Positions 1 to 13,200 of a DNA stretch of 64,000 nucleotides are shown piece after piece. Source of the stretch: Mytilus galloprovincialis (lineage: Eukaryota; Mollusca; Bivalvia; Mytilida; Mytilidae). The notes below the pieces were generated by a model, which was given only the letters and a program-made list of their open reading frames with translations, was not told the origin of the DNA and did not search any database. The stretch's first letter is position 1; each line of letters starts with the position of its first letter. A program made the position numbers and the translations under genes. The stretch covers positions 63,973,121-64,037,120 of the forward strand of contig NC_134846.1 of the NCBI RefSeq assembly GCF_965363235.1. Direction: 5' to 3'.

Positions 1-1203
1 TTTTTTTTTATATAAACTTTATATGCATTGTAGAAAAATATTAAATAGGTATGTAGAAATCTACATTAAATTACAGGTCACATACATAAACTTAGGACTC
101 TAATTTATATAATTAAAGTCTTTAAACTTCCTCTCTCATATAAATTTTCATTCATGCACCAAACAGCCAATAATTTCGTTATCACACTAGAATATAAATT
201 TCTCTATCCTCTAAAATGAAAGAAAAAGAATATCTTTTTGATTTTGTTATATAATACATACAATATCAAAAGAAATAGTCATATATGTATCAACATCTTC
301 AAAACCAACATTCAACATAAAATTAACACAATTTGTTAATTTCATGACCTTGTTTTACATCTATAAAAAAAGCTATGCATGCATAATAAAATTTTCATAA
401 CTATCAAAAAGGAAGAATTAAATCTAGTTATGTTTCATGTCTGCCATATTTTCAGGAAAATTTCTTCTGTAAATTAATGCAAAAGCCTATTTGAAAACCC
501 TATTAAATAAACACTGCTATAAAGTTATTCTGCAACTAGTTATTTATATCTTATATTATTGGGGGTACATAAGCTAAATATTTTGTTATTAACCATTATT
601 ATCATCCCATAAATATATATAACCTGAATAAACGAAAAATTAAGCTAGTAATTTTTAGCAGAACTTGGATGAAGCAAAACATAATTAACCAATACCAAAT
701 GGCTACGATGTTAGTTGTAAATGTATACATGTGTACCATGTAATATGCAAAGCTGATATATCATAAAGATATAAAGATTGACCAATTATATGAAAATATA
801 CACATCACACGAGAAACAGGAGGTTACTATCTTAGTACTCTATTAAACACATTACAAAAAAATCTTACTCTAAAGATATAGTTTTTAATTTAAATAGATA
901 TATTCACAAATATTGTTTTGGGTGAAGAAAAAAATCTGTTCTTTTTTTTTGAAAAAAAAACAAACAAGTAAACAGGAACCTGCTTTCCATACTGTTAACA
1001 GTTTAAGATCTCAATAAAGGCAGAACACTGATTATGCAATTTCTCCAAATTGTCCTCCTTTCTTATATAAAATCTACAATGTTCCTTCACTCTCCTTGCA
1101 TCTCCCCTCCTGTCACAATCAGTCAAGCCACAGTTTAACACATACATACATCAGGATGTACAATGATACAATATCTCACATTTTAACACAAATAAACTGG
1201 ATG
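1..1203 (-). other. 3' UTR and downstream flank of the TOM1-like gene
   Basis: This stretch follows the stop codon of the minus-strand TOM1-like gene. It is AT-rich, with many short A and T runs and no credible coding frame. A long 3' UTR is likely here, but I see no clear AATAAA signal on the minus strand, only AT-rich variants such as ATTAAA near 880, so the transcript end is not placed. Confidence 0.4.
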
Positions 1204-4200
1204 TTACAATGCAAATAATGGATTTTCTTCCTCATCCTTCTGTAGTTGACGATTTCGACTTCCCGACCTTTGACCTGCAGCTGCAGCAATGGTAGGTACT
1301 GAATTAGCTCCTGTTGACCTTTCTGCCAAGAACTGGTCAAATTCTGAAATATTTAAAAAGATATTTACTATTGGGTTATAGAGTAGGAATATCTATAGAG
1401 TATTCTTACCATATGTTACAATCAGCAAATTGCAGTGAAATTCAAAATATAATGTAAAACAGACTAAATTTTCATGACAGTTATAGGAGACCCCCCTGTA
1501 TTGGCATCAATATTATTATAATATTAATGCCATTACAAGGGGTCTCATTTGATTGTCATGAAAATTTAGTCTTTTTTACTTTATATTTAGATTTTTACTG
1601 CAATTTCAGGAAATCCTGCATCACTGATAATGTCATAAAAATACACAAGAGTGCACACACTGAAATGTCTCGCCTTCTTTACTAATCCTTGATATTATGT
1701 TGATACTTCTAAATATAAAGCTTTATTACGACTGTCACATAAAACTTAACATGAACCATGAAAATGAGGTCAAGGTCAGTTGAACCATATGCCAGGCAGA
1801 CATGTACAGCTAGCAATGCTTCATTACAACAAATATAGTTGACCTATTGCTTATAGTTTAAGAAAATAGACCAAAACACAAAAACTTAACACTGAGCAAT
1901 AAAACGTGAAAACCAGGTCAAGGTCAAATAAAACCTGCACGACTGACATATAGATCATAAAATATTTCCATACACCAAATATAGCCGACCTAGGACATTG
2001 AGTATTAGATAAAAAGACCAAAACTCAAAAACTTAACTTTGACCACTGAACCATGAAAATGAGGTCAAGGTCAGATCACATCTGCCCGCTAGACATGTAC
2101 ACCTTACAATCATTCCATACAACAAATATAGTAAACCTATTGCATAAAGTATGAAAAAAACAGACCAAAACACAAAAACTTAACTATAACCACTGAACCA
2201 TGAAAATGAGGTCAAGGTCAGATGACACCTGCCAGTTGGATATGTACACCTTACAGTCCTTCCATACACCGAATATACTAGACCTACTGCTTATAGTATC
2301 TGAGATATGGACTTGACCACCAAAACTTAACCTTGTTCACTAATCCATGAAATGAGGTCGAGGTCAAGTGAAAACTGTCTGACGGGCATGAGGACCTTGC
2401 AAGGTAAGCACATACTAAATATAGTTATCCTATTACTTACAGTAAGAGAGAATTTAACATTACAAAAAAACTGAACTTTTTTTTAAAGTGGTCACTGAAC
2501 CATGAAAATGAGGTCAAGGACAATGGACATGTGACTGACGGAAACTTCGTAACATGAGGCATCTATATACAAAATATGAAGCATCCAGGTCTTCCACCTT
2601 CTAAAATACATAGCTTTTATAAGAAGTGAGCTAACACTGCGCCGCTGGATCACTATCCCTATGTCGAGCTTTCTGCAACACAAGTTGCAGGCTCGACAAA
2701 AATGAGAGTTTTCATTTTTTGCTGAACTTCTACTGTCACAATTTTTGCAATAATAAAACATCGAAAATTTTCTGAATTTATAGTTAACAAATCCAAGGCA
2801 ATACTAAATAAATGTTTGTATCCTTATCTTTCCCTTCAGAAACAAATTCTCAAAGTATATTATCCAGTTATCCAGTAAATGTGTAAATAATTATCTTATA
2901 ATAGAAAAGGAGTGTAGAATAATTGTAAATATTGATGCCTATATCTGATACTATATCAAAATATCTGTTCACTAATATGCTAAATCAGCTTTTTATTAAA
3001 TGTTTCATTATATTCTTTACAAACCTGAGCTTGATAGCTGGTCTTGTGGATTCTTATACTTTTCAAGCTGGAAATAGAAGGTTCATATCAACTTTAAATT
3101 ATGTTAGGGCATGCCAAAATTATTATATTTCATATCATCTACCCCTGATAACTTATATTGGATGATTTTATAAACATTTTTTTACATAATATTACCACAG
3201 ACCGACTGACCATATCAAATATATGGGTATCAATGTAAAAATATGTAGATGTGCTATGGAGCCAATGACAAAACTATTCATAAAAGACCAAAGTACAAAG
3301 ATTTGAAATATTACAGGTCACTTTATAAGATACTGGAGGTTGATTTAAGCCCATATAATTAGTGGCAATACTAAGTCCACTTATCTGAACCATGTGTTAA
3401 TCTATGTCGTACATATTTTTTTGGGGGAGGATTCAGGTGATGTAGATTGATGTTGTCTGTTGTAATGTCTAATATTTTTGATGATTCTCCATTATTCTTT
3501 TAACATAATATAAATAGAAGGGATATGATGTATTTATCAAAGACACAATATCTTATAAGAAGTGGAGCAATTCCCTCAGCTAAGAAACATGGAGTTTATT
3601 GTAGTTACTCATTTTGAAAATCACAGAGCAGCATTAAAGACGGAGAAAATGTGCACACCGCACTCCTATCTCAAGGTCGTCCACTAGCTCTTATTTACTG
3701 GTGGAGCAAACAGGTTTTCATTTTTTCTTCTATTTGTATAACTGAAAATTAAGAACAGTGAATTGAGAAACCTACATCTTTTTTCTGATCAGATGTTAAC
3801 CACTGTTCCATTTCATCATAATCTGTATCTTTACTCTGTAACTGTAAACAGATTAGAAAATAATACTAGTTAATTCCGTAGACAATTTACATCATATAAA
3901 GTCACATGTTTGATGTCAATTTAAAGTTCTCAAAACTAGAATAACATTGTTTATCAGACAATTTGAGATGAATTGTTTGAAAAGGAATCTATATTAGATA
4001 TATAAATTAGATTTTTATTATTCTCTGATAATATGCTCTTCTGGAGTGACCCTTTACTTCAATATGATCACAAAGCTTTTCATTTGTCCCATATAAATTA
4101 ACATTGTCAATAATAAAAGTAGGATATAAAAGACAAAGCTGGATTATTTTTTTTTTTCAAAGAAATTTCTATAGTTAGCATAAAAAAATTGGTAAAATAG

Positions 4201-7200
4201 AAAATCTGCTTCTTCAGCAAAAATAGATATAAACTTTTTAAAAATCAGTGTACCAGAATTGCAATAAAAGTTGTCTAGACTTCAGGTCTTTAAAAGAATT
4301 TGTATTCTTATCAAAACACCTTCTTTACAATATTGTCTATAAAACTAGATGTGTGCATTAATATGCAGCATGTCTGTCATATTTCCTATTGATTCAGCTT
4401 TTTGTATTGGAAGACATAAGCCTGATATAGGTAAAATAAATTGCTTTGCTGAGTGCAGCTGGATACGACCACAGAGGTCTCACCCTGAACTGTTGGGGCG
4501 AAAATGGGCACAATATTAGGTCTGAATTTGGATTGTAATTAAATATTTGACAAATAATAGGTTTCTGACACAGAATAACTGTAGTCAAAGAACTTGGAAT
4601 TGGTTTAAATGATTTGAGTTTATATTCGATTTTTTGCTTTTGTGCAATACACTATGCTGTTGCGAATTGCAAGTATAAAAATATTTGATTTCTTTTTAAT
4701 TTCTGAAATCTGAAATGAGAAAAAATTGTCCCATCCCATAATTTCTTATTTCTCCCCCCCATTCCCTTTTTCCAAAAAAATAATTCTTACCCTCAAAATA
4801 TGGTCAGAATGGCAATTCAAATTTCTAATGGAGTTTGCAACCATTATTAATCATTTAAGTACATTCTACTTTAAATGTAATTGGATTACCTCCCTTACAC
4901 TGCTCAAAAATTGTCTTAATTGTCCATTAACCAGGAAACCCTTGTTTTCCCCCCTTTTTTCACCCCTAAATGGTTTGAGCCTAAACCCTCCAAAGTCAAT
5001 CCTAACCATCCCTTTGAGGTATGGAAACTTGTGGTATAATTTCAGAGAGATTCATACACTTAAACAAATTATTATTGTCTGGAAACTACTAATGATAATT
5101 TGGGCCATTTTTTAGGCCCCCTAATTCCTAAACTGTTGGTTCCATAATCCCCCAAATCAATCCCAATCTTCCTTTTGAGGTTATAAACCTGATGTATAAA
5201 TTTCATGGATTTCTTTATACTTATACTGAAGTTATTGTCCGAAACCAATTGTCTTCTAACACGCCAAAGACATATTCCACATATCAGAAAACATTTGACA
5301 GAAATCACACGAAAAAACTTGGTATTTACAATTAAATATATCAATGAAAAGGATAAAAAAATAATTGTAATCTCTAGTTATCAATAATGTATATAATGGT
5401 GTTCTTTACCCATGCTAGCGTACATGCAATGCTATCAAAGCCTGGGTGATCTCATATTGGTTTCTGACTGAAGATTTCTAGGATATTGATAGATAAACCA
5501 ATTTACCCATTAATAAAGAGGAAAATCTATGAACAAATTTATATCTGTAAAAAGACTGCTAGAACAAAAATAACATTTGAGGTTAACTGCAATACAGTGG
5601 GTCTGTGAGAGAGATTCTCTTTAAAAACTGGTTTCCATAGCTTCAAAACAAGATGGTATTTTAATTTCATCCTGTCAGAAACAAATATTTCAGTGTCTTC
5701 CAACTTTGCATTAAACGTAGTGTTTGCTTTGTCACTAAATATATCATTCCTTCAAAGTTTGATTATGACCAGACAGACAGACCAACAGACAGACAAAAGA
5801 TTCCTGCAAAATAATCAATAGATTACTAATACATGATTTATACCAAGAAATATAACACCTGAATAAAAAGTAACTTTAAATGGATCAAACCCGATTATCA
5901 ATAGATAATATTACTACACTTTTATCCTGAAAATCAAACAGTCAAAGAAAGAATGCAAACATTCAGATATCTAATATTACAACACTAACCTTATTAACAT
6001 TACCAAATTCTTTGTCTAATTCCTACATAACAAAAGAAAACAGATTAACACATGCATCTAATCTTCTAAATATACTATCTGTGTATCATGCCATGTAAAA
6101 ACTTGCTGAAAAATAGTGATAGCTGTATGTTTCAGTCATTGTCACAAATACAGTAAAAACCAGCATAAACGTGGCAAAAACAAATGAAAATAAACTTGAA
6201 ACATGTGCTTTAAAATGTTTAACAGAAATAAGCTATCATCATTACTTTCTAATATGTAAAACACCATCAATAAATTACAACTTAAAATAAGTGTAAGTAT
6301 ACATACAGTTTTAAAACTGAAGTTTGTCATGTGCTTAAGATGAACACTGAATGCAGATTAAAATTGTATTGCATTTAACAGTGAATAGTAAACTAATACA
6401 CAGTTAAATATAATTGTCATAGCTAAGTATATATACATGTATATATATATTTAAAGTCCATTACAGTGTATACATGTTACTCAATGCATATATAAAGGGT
6501 ACAATTAGTCTAAGTGTATTGAAATGACTGAACAGTCTAAAAGTATTATAATATTATCAATGAAGTATGAGAAAAGCCAAAAGTATAGTAATGAGTAACA
6601 CAGAAGTTTAAAAGTGTAATAATGGAGTAACACAGAAGTTTAAAAGTGTAATAATGGAGTAACACAGAAGTTTAAAAGTATAATAATGGAGTAACACAGA
6701 AGTTTAAAAGTGTAATAATGGAGTAACACAGAAGTTTAAAAGTATAGTAATGAGAAACACAGAAGTTTAAAAGTGTAATAATGGAGTAACTCAGAAGTTT
6801 TAAAGTGTAATAATGGAGTAACACTGAAATTTAAAAGTGTAATAGTGATGTCACAGAAGTTTAAAAGTATAATAATGGAGTAACACAGAAGTTTAAAAGT
6901 ATAATAATGGAGTAACACAGAAGTTTAAAAGTGTAATAATGGTAACACTGAAGTTTAAAAGTGTAATAGTGATGTCACAGAAGTTTAAAAGTATAATAAT
7001 GGAGTAACACAGAAGTTTAAAAGTGTAATAATGGTAACACTGAAGTTTAAAAGTGTAATAGTGATGTCACAGAAGTTTAAAAGTATAATAAGGGAGTAAC
7101 ACAGAAGTTTAAAAGTGTAATAATGGAGTAACACTGAAGTTTAAAAGTGTAATAGTGATGTCACAGAAAATATTGAAAATTATGGCAGCTTTGACAGCAA

Positions 7201-10200
7201 AAAGTGGTGTTTGTAAGTTAGGATTTATAGACAAAGACTATCTTATGAATTTGTAAGCTCTTCTATATTTATATCCCACCAGCATCAAGCGTTGTAACAA
7301 GCAGTGTGGTTCTATAACCATTCCAACAATCTCAGATAACTTCTAAATGACTGAATATGATATATAGCTCAAACTTTGTCAGATTTTGTGACAAAAATCA
7401 ATTTGTTTCCTGGCATATAATTCTTCTTTCACAGTTTGAATCCACTAAGTAGCTGGTAACAGTGTGACATTTTCAAAATTATTAGCTATATCTAGTTTAT
7501 TTCTGATAAAAGGCAAAACTGAAAATCTTCACCAATGATTCAGACCTCAACTTTTTCGTCAGTAACAATATACTAAAATTTGAAAATCATTGGTTTAAAA
7601 GATCATTAGTTAAGACATAGATATGGCTTGAAACTGCTATCCCAGCCTCCCGTACTTTTCTTTATATACTTGTATATGTAATTACTTTACAGATCTAAAA
7701 GTTGTAGTGGAAACAATATCTATATTCAGCCATCATTTATCTAGTTTATAAATTATCTGAGAGTTGTGATTGTATCCCTACATGCAAACTTAAAGATAAT
7801 CTAACTGATTAAGTGATTGACAGATAAGAGAGAGAAAACTCTGAATGTTACCTGTAACGTCTCCTCCTCTGAGACCTGTTATAATCAAGATCATATGATA
7901 ATCACATGATAAGAAAATGGCACCATCTGCCAATAAACTATCAGTTTGATACACTTATACCAGTGATAGTTAAATGGGTTTTATAATTCTTCTTCTGTGG
8001 ATTTGTTATTATTGTTTGGATCTCAATTTTTGTAGAGGTCATGGGTAAAGGTAAACCATGAATTTAAACGTTCAACGAAGCAGAAATTTTCTATAGCTTT
8101 AATTTAAAGCAAAACCAAATTACCCACAAAATGACAAGTTTTTCTCCATTTTTGTAAATTAATACCCATGGAATTAATAAATCCACAGTATGTTAAATGG
8201 ACAGTGTAGTTTATTTGGTAAACAGTATTCATAAAGCATTTTATTAAGTCAATATAAATATAAACAAGTTTTTAAAAAAAAATACTGGATAGATCGATTA
8301 ATTGTTTGTCTGTTGCTTGCTTTAACTTCCTAAAAATTAGGACTGATTAACTAAAATGCACTATTTCATTAAACATGAGTAAAAGGAGATACTTAGTTTG
8401 GTATCCAAAACTTAGGTGAGTTCTAATTGTAATTCTTTTATTTGAGAATGTGTTGTAAACTGCATTTTCAATTTTTTTTTTTTTATATAAACTAACAAAA
8501 CTGTATGGAACTGATTATTTTTCTTTCATATATTCAAATGGGTGATTCTGGGAAAATCTGATTTGGCTGAAGAATAAAAAATGTTACAGGGATAGTCCTC
8601 TTCTTGAATTTCATTAGAGGATGATCTATAGATGGTGAGATTGTGATAGATATAATTTGATACATATGATTTTTATTTTTTTTAAATAACTACGATAATG
8701 TGAACTTTTTACAATATTTATCAAATAGTTACCCCTGATTTGGCATTGACAGCCTGGCCTAACCCACCACCAGTAAACTGATCCTCTTGTTGGTTTGCAT
8801 ATGCACTGAAACAAACATATAACATTTATAATACATTTAGAGGCATGGACTGTTTTCAGTGAAACATGGTGTTCTTTACAACATTAAAGGTTTGTTTCAT
8901 ATGTTTTTCTTAACGAAAGTTAACTCAGTATACAAGGACTATTTTCAATCACTAAGTTCATGTAATTTATTTGAAAATACTATTATAGAAAACAAAGGAT
9001 ATGGGGTATCCATACATTGATTTTAATTTATCTTAAATTGCAGAATATATCTGAATATCATTGACATATATTAAAGTTATTTGCCTACCCCTGTGTTTTT
9101 ACTTTATTCTGTTCAAAAGACTGTCGTGATTGAGCAAACATGTCAAAATCATCACTTTGTTTGGCTGCAGGATTGGAACCAATGTCTGAAGTAAATTTAT
9201 AAGTGATAAATTTCAAAGAATACAAAATCTCTTTTAAATAATCAATAAAATAGAGAATGGAAATGGGGAATATGTAAAAGAGACACCAACCTCAATTCAT
9301 ACAAGGTACCAAGAAAAATCACTTTGAAAATAAAATAACCACCTAGAGGGTCAATCTACATCATTCACAATCTACAAACATGTATGCAAAAAAAGTTTCA
9401 ATAAAACAAACTTAAAGTCTATTTTTTCATTTAGGGAAAATTTCATCATTTATCCAGGAATATCAGATAGCACCTGATCTCATTATGTGACAATGAAATT
9501 TTCATGTTACATGTATTAAAATAATAATAACAAATCATACTAATAAATAAACTTGATTTAAAGTCAGCATGGTTTCCAAACAAAGAGACACAACACCGTT
9601 CTACTGAACTTTTAACCGCAACAATTTAAAAAAACATTTCAAAATACCATCACTTAGACTTAGTTAGTTAATAAACCAATACATGACTTATGGTCTAAAG
9701 ACAGTATACTTACTCATATTCTGCATCTGTGTATTTATTGGTGGTAAGTGACCAGGTGCCTGTACCATTCCATCGTCTCCCAGATCTATCAGATTAGCAA
9801 TAGGTGGATTTGATGTATCTTCTACCTACAAAATAAAGTGCTGGTTATTTACAAGGAGTCTGCTACATACTTTGTCTCCAAAATCATATTTATTTCAGTT
9901 TCTATTTAATCATCTAATCATCAAATAATCTCTCTGAACTATCATACTTTCATGCACTTCCTGTCTACTACATTTTTAAATGAAATTCTGATAAAAAATG
10001 CAATTGATTAAGCATCTGTAGAAAGACTCACAGTATTTTTAAACAAAGAATGCACTGGTTGCCATAATAAACATAACCTGACTCACTTATTCAAAATATC
10101 TGCACAGGAAGTAAGTCAATGACAGATCTGACCAGATGCTCTGCAGGGCGCAGCTTTATACGACCGCAGAGGTTGAACCCTGAACGGTTGGGGCAAGTAT

Positions 10201-13200
10201 GGACACAACATTCAAGCTGGATTCAGCTCTAAATTTGGATTGTGATTAAATAGTTGACACAGCATAGGTTTCTGACACAGAATGAATGTGGTCTAATGAA
10301 CTTAAAATACTTTTTTTTCCTTTGAGCAATTCACTATGCTGTTGAATATTAATCCTCTCAAAAAAATGTTTGAAGAAATTTTCTTTTTATTTATGAAATC
10401 TGAAATGAGAAAAATTTAACCCCCCCCCCCATTTTTTTTTTCACATCTCCCTTTCCCTTTTTCCAAAACTGATCTCAATTCAAATTTCTAATGGAGTTTG
10501 CAACAATAACTACTCATTTAAATACATCATAAAATATTAAAATGTAACAAAAGGTGCTTGTTATCACTGAATGGTAAAGATTGTTTTAATTTATCAGTTG
10601 GTAGTAAAAGTGATTCTAATATGACGTGCTTCTTTCGCTTTGTAAACAACACCGTGATAAAATTCTCCATATATCTATACTTAGCGCAGACTCCGAGATA
10701 TACATAATAATGGCTGTTACAATATACTTCCCACGTAAATCCACATGTATTGGAACCTATTTGTAAACCATTTGCCGATTTTATTTTTTTTTTAAATTGC
10801 AGTTAAAAAAGACAAAATAACTTATTCTAATTCGGATGCAAAATAAAAAGAAGTAATGCACAAGAGCTCGGAGAAATCAACAAAATAAAAATAAAATAAA
10901 ATTCCGCAAAAGTCTTTTAATGTTTTTGACGCATTTAAGTCATTTCAAAACATGACGTCATACAAATGAAAACGCTACAGTTGAACGTTTTCTGAAAAGT
11001 GAACCATCGAAATTCGTATAATATTGTATTAAAATTGATTTGTAAGGTAGGTTTTGTTTTATTTTCTATTCTATTGCATTTTTCGCATATTTACTGATTT
11101 CAGCAAGTCAACATGGCGGCTCCTTAGTTACAAAATGTCAACTTTGGATTTGACGGTAGCTTACGAGAAAAACATGTAAATTAAAAATGGCAAATGTTGG
11201 GTTTGTGAATTTAAAGAATTAAACAGATTTTTTTTTCTAGCGGTTATTCACTAAACAATCCATGCAAGCTACAGATTTTATGAATATTTGAGCTTTACCG
11301 AACCGGGAGTAAAAAAAGAACAGCCACACACACAGCATACATACCATCGCTTCAGTTTTTTAATGACCGTATTTGTCCTATTAGAATCGAAATAATTCAT
11401 GGAAGCCATAGATTGTTGGAAATTTACACATGGCCTGGGCCGTGATATTCGTTAATTTTATCCCTCGCTAACACTCAGGATAAAATTCGAATATCACGGC
11501 CCAGGCCATGTGTAAATTTCCAACAATCTATGGCTTCCATGAATTATTTCTTAAATATACATTGTATATTGTATAAAACAATGATTTAAGTTGATTCAAC
11601 TACTATTCTGGACAAAGAAAGATAACTCCAATCAATTGAAAATTTCTTGCTATTGCACAATATTGTGCAATTAGATATTTCTTGCTATTGTGCAATACTG
11701 TGCAATTGAAAATATTTGCTATTGCACAATACTGTGCAATTGAAAATTTCTTGCTATTGCACAATACTGTGCAATTGAAGATTTCTTGCTATTGCTGAAT
11801 ACTGTTCAATTGAAAATTTCTTGCTATTGCACAATACTTAATATAACAAGAAGTAATTGTAACAGGATGCTGTTACGAAGTCTCCCAAACAAAGCTCCCA
11901 TAACTCGCCATTCATGTGGTCCCATGTTCATTTGATTTGATTTTTTGTCCCATACAAGAATATATATGGCTTACGAGTAGGGATCTCCACCATTTACAAG
12001 TATGCAAACAGGAGGGGGTGGTGGTGACCACAAGGGAATTTACCTACATTTCATTTCATTTGTTTTATTGTCCCCTACAAGAATGTATATGGTTTAAGGG
12101 TGGGGATCTGGACCGTTTACAAGATAATAGCACATTCTCCAATTGAACAGGGTGGGGCAACCCCCAGGAACTTCCCTTTAATTTCCTTTGGTTACCTTTA
12201 TTGTCCCATACAAGAATATATATGGTTTAGGGATGGGGATCTGGACCGTTTACAAGTTTTCAAACAAGAGGGGGTGGGGTGACCCCCTAGGGACTTCCCT
12301 CTTATTTCATTTCATTTGTTTTATTGTCCCCTACAAGAATATATATGGTTTAGGGGTGGGGATGTTGACCGTTTACAAGTTTTCAAACAAGGGGGGGTGG
12401 GGTGACCCCCTACAGAATTTCCTTTTATTTCATTACATTTGTTTTATTGTCCCCTACAAGAAAATATATGGTTTAGGGGTGGGGATGTTGACCGTTTACA
12501 AGTTTTCAAATAAGAGGGGGTGGGGTGACCCCCTAGCAACTTCCCTTTAATTTCATTTCATTTGTTTTATTGTCCCCTACAAGAATATATATGGTTTAGG
12601 GGTGGGGATGTTGACCGTTTACAAGTTTTCAAACAAGAGGGGGTGGGGATGACCCCCTAGGGACTTCCCTTTAATTTCATTTCATTTGTTTTATTGTCCC
12701 CTACAAGAATATATGTAGTTTAGGGGTGGGGATCTGGACCGTTTACAAGATAATAGCACATTCTCAAATTGACTGGGGTGGGGATGGCCCCCTGGGACCT
12801 CCCATTAATTTCATTTGATTTGTTTTATCGTCCCATTCAACAATATATATGGTTTAGGGGTGGGGATCTGGACCGTTTACAAAATATAAGCATATTCTCA
12901 AATTGAAGGGGGTGGGGATGAACTCCCAGGGACTCCCCCTATATTTCATGTGATTTGTTTTATTGTCCTATAATCAATTCTGAAGACTGCATGTATCTAT
13001 CACTTACAGTTTTCAAGTTATATTCATTTGAAAATTTTATAAAATAAAATCCCATAGGGTTCTATAGTAAACCCCTTCCTCCTTTCTACCCCCCAAAATA
13101 CCCCTTAATAGACCCCAATGCACAAACGAAAAATTGATGGTTCACCTAGACATATTAGTCTACCATTTTATGAAATTCTAAGTCAATCTGACAAGCGGTT

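Noticed and set aside
4726-5115. 129-codon plus-strand frame
   Set aside because: Lies wholly in family B repeat and has no domain or conserved start.
6568-7168. Regular short repeats that might suggest a CRISPR array
   Set aside because: Units are contiguous without unique spacers, lie in a spliced eukaryotic gene and lack cas genes.
11916-12550. Overlapping plus-strand frames of 60-120 codons with repeated [13 protein letters not shown]-like peptides
   Set aside because: They translate the ~120-bp minisatellite, which stays open in frame by unit length; no start context or domain.
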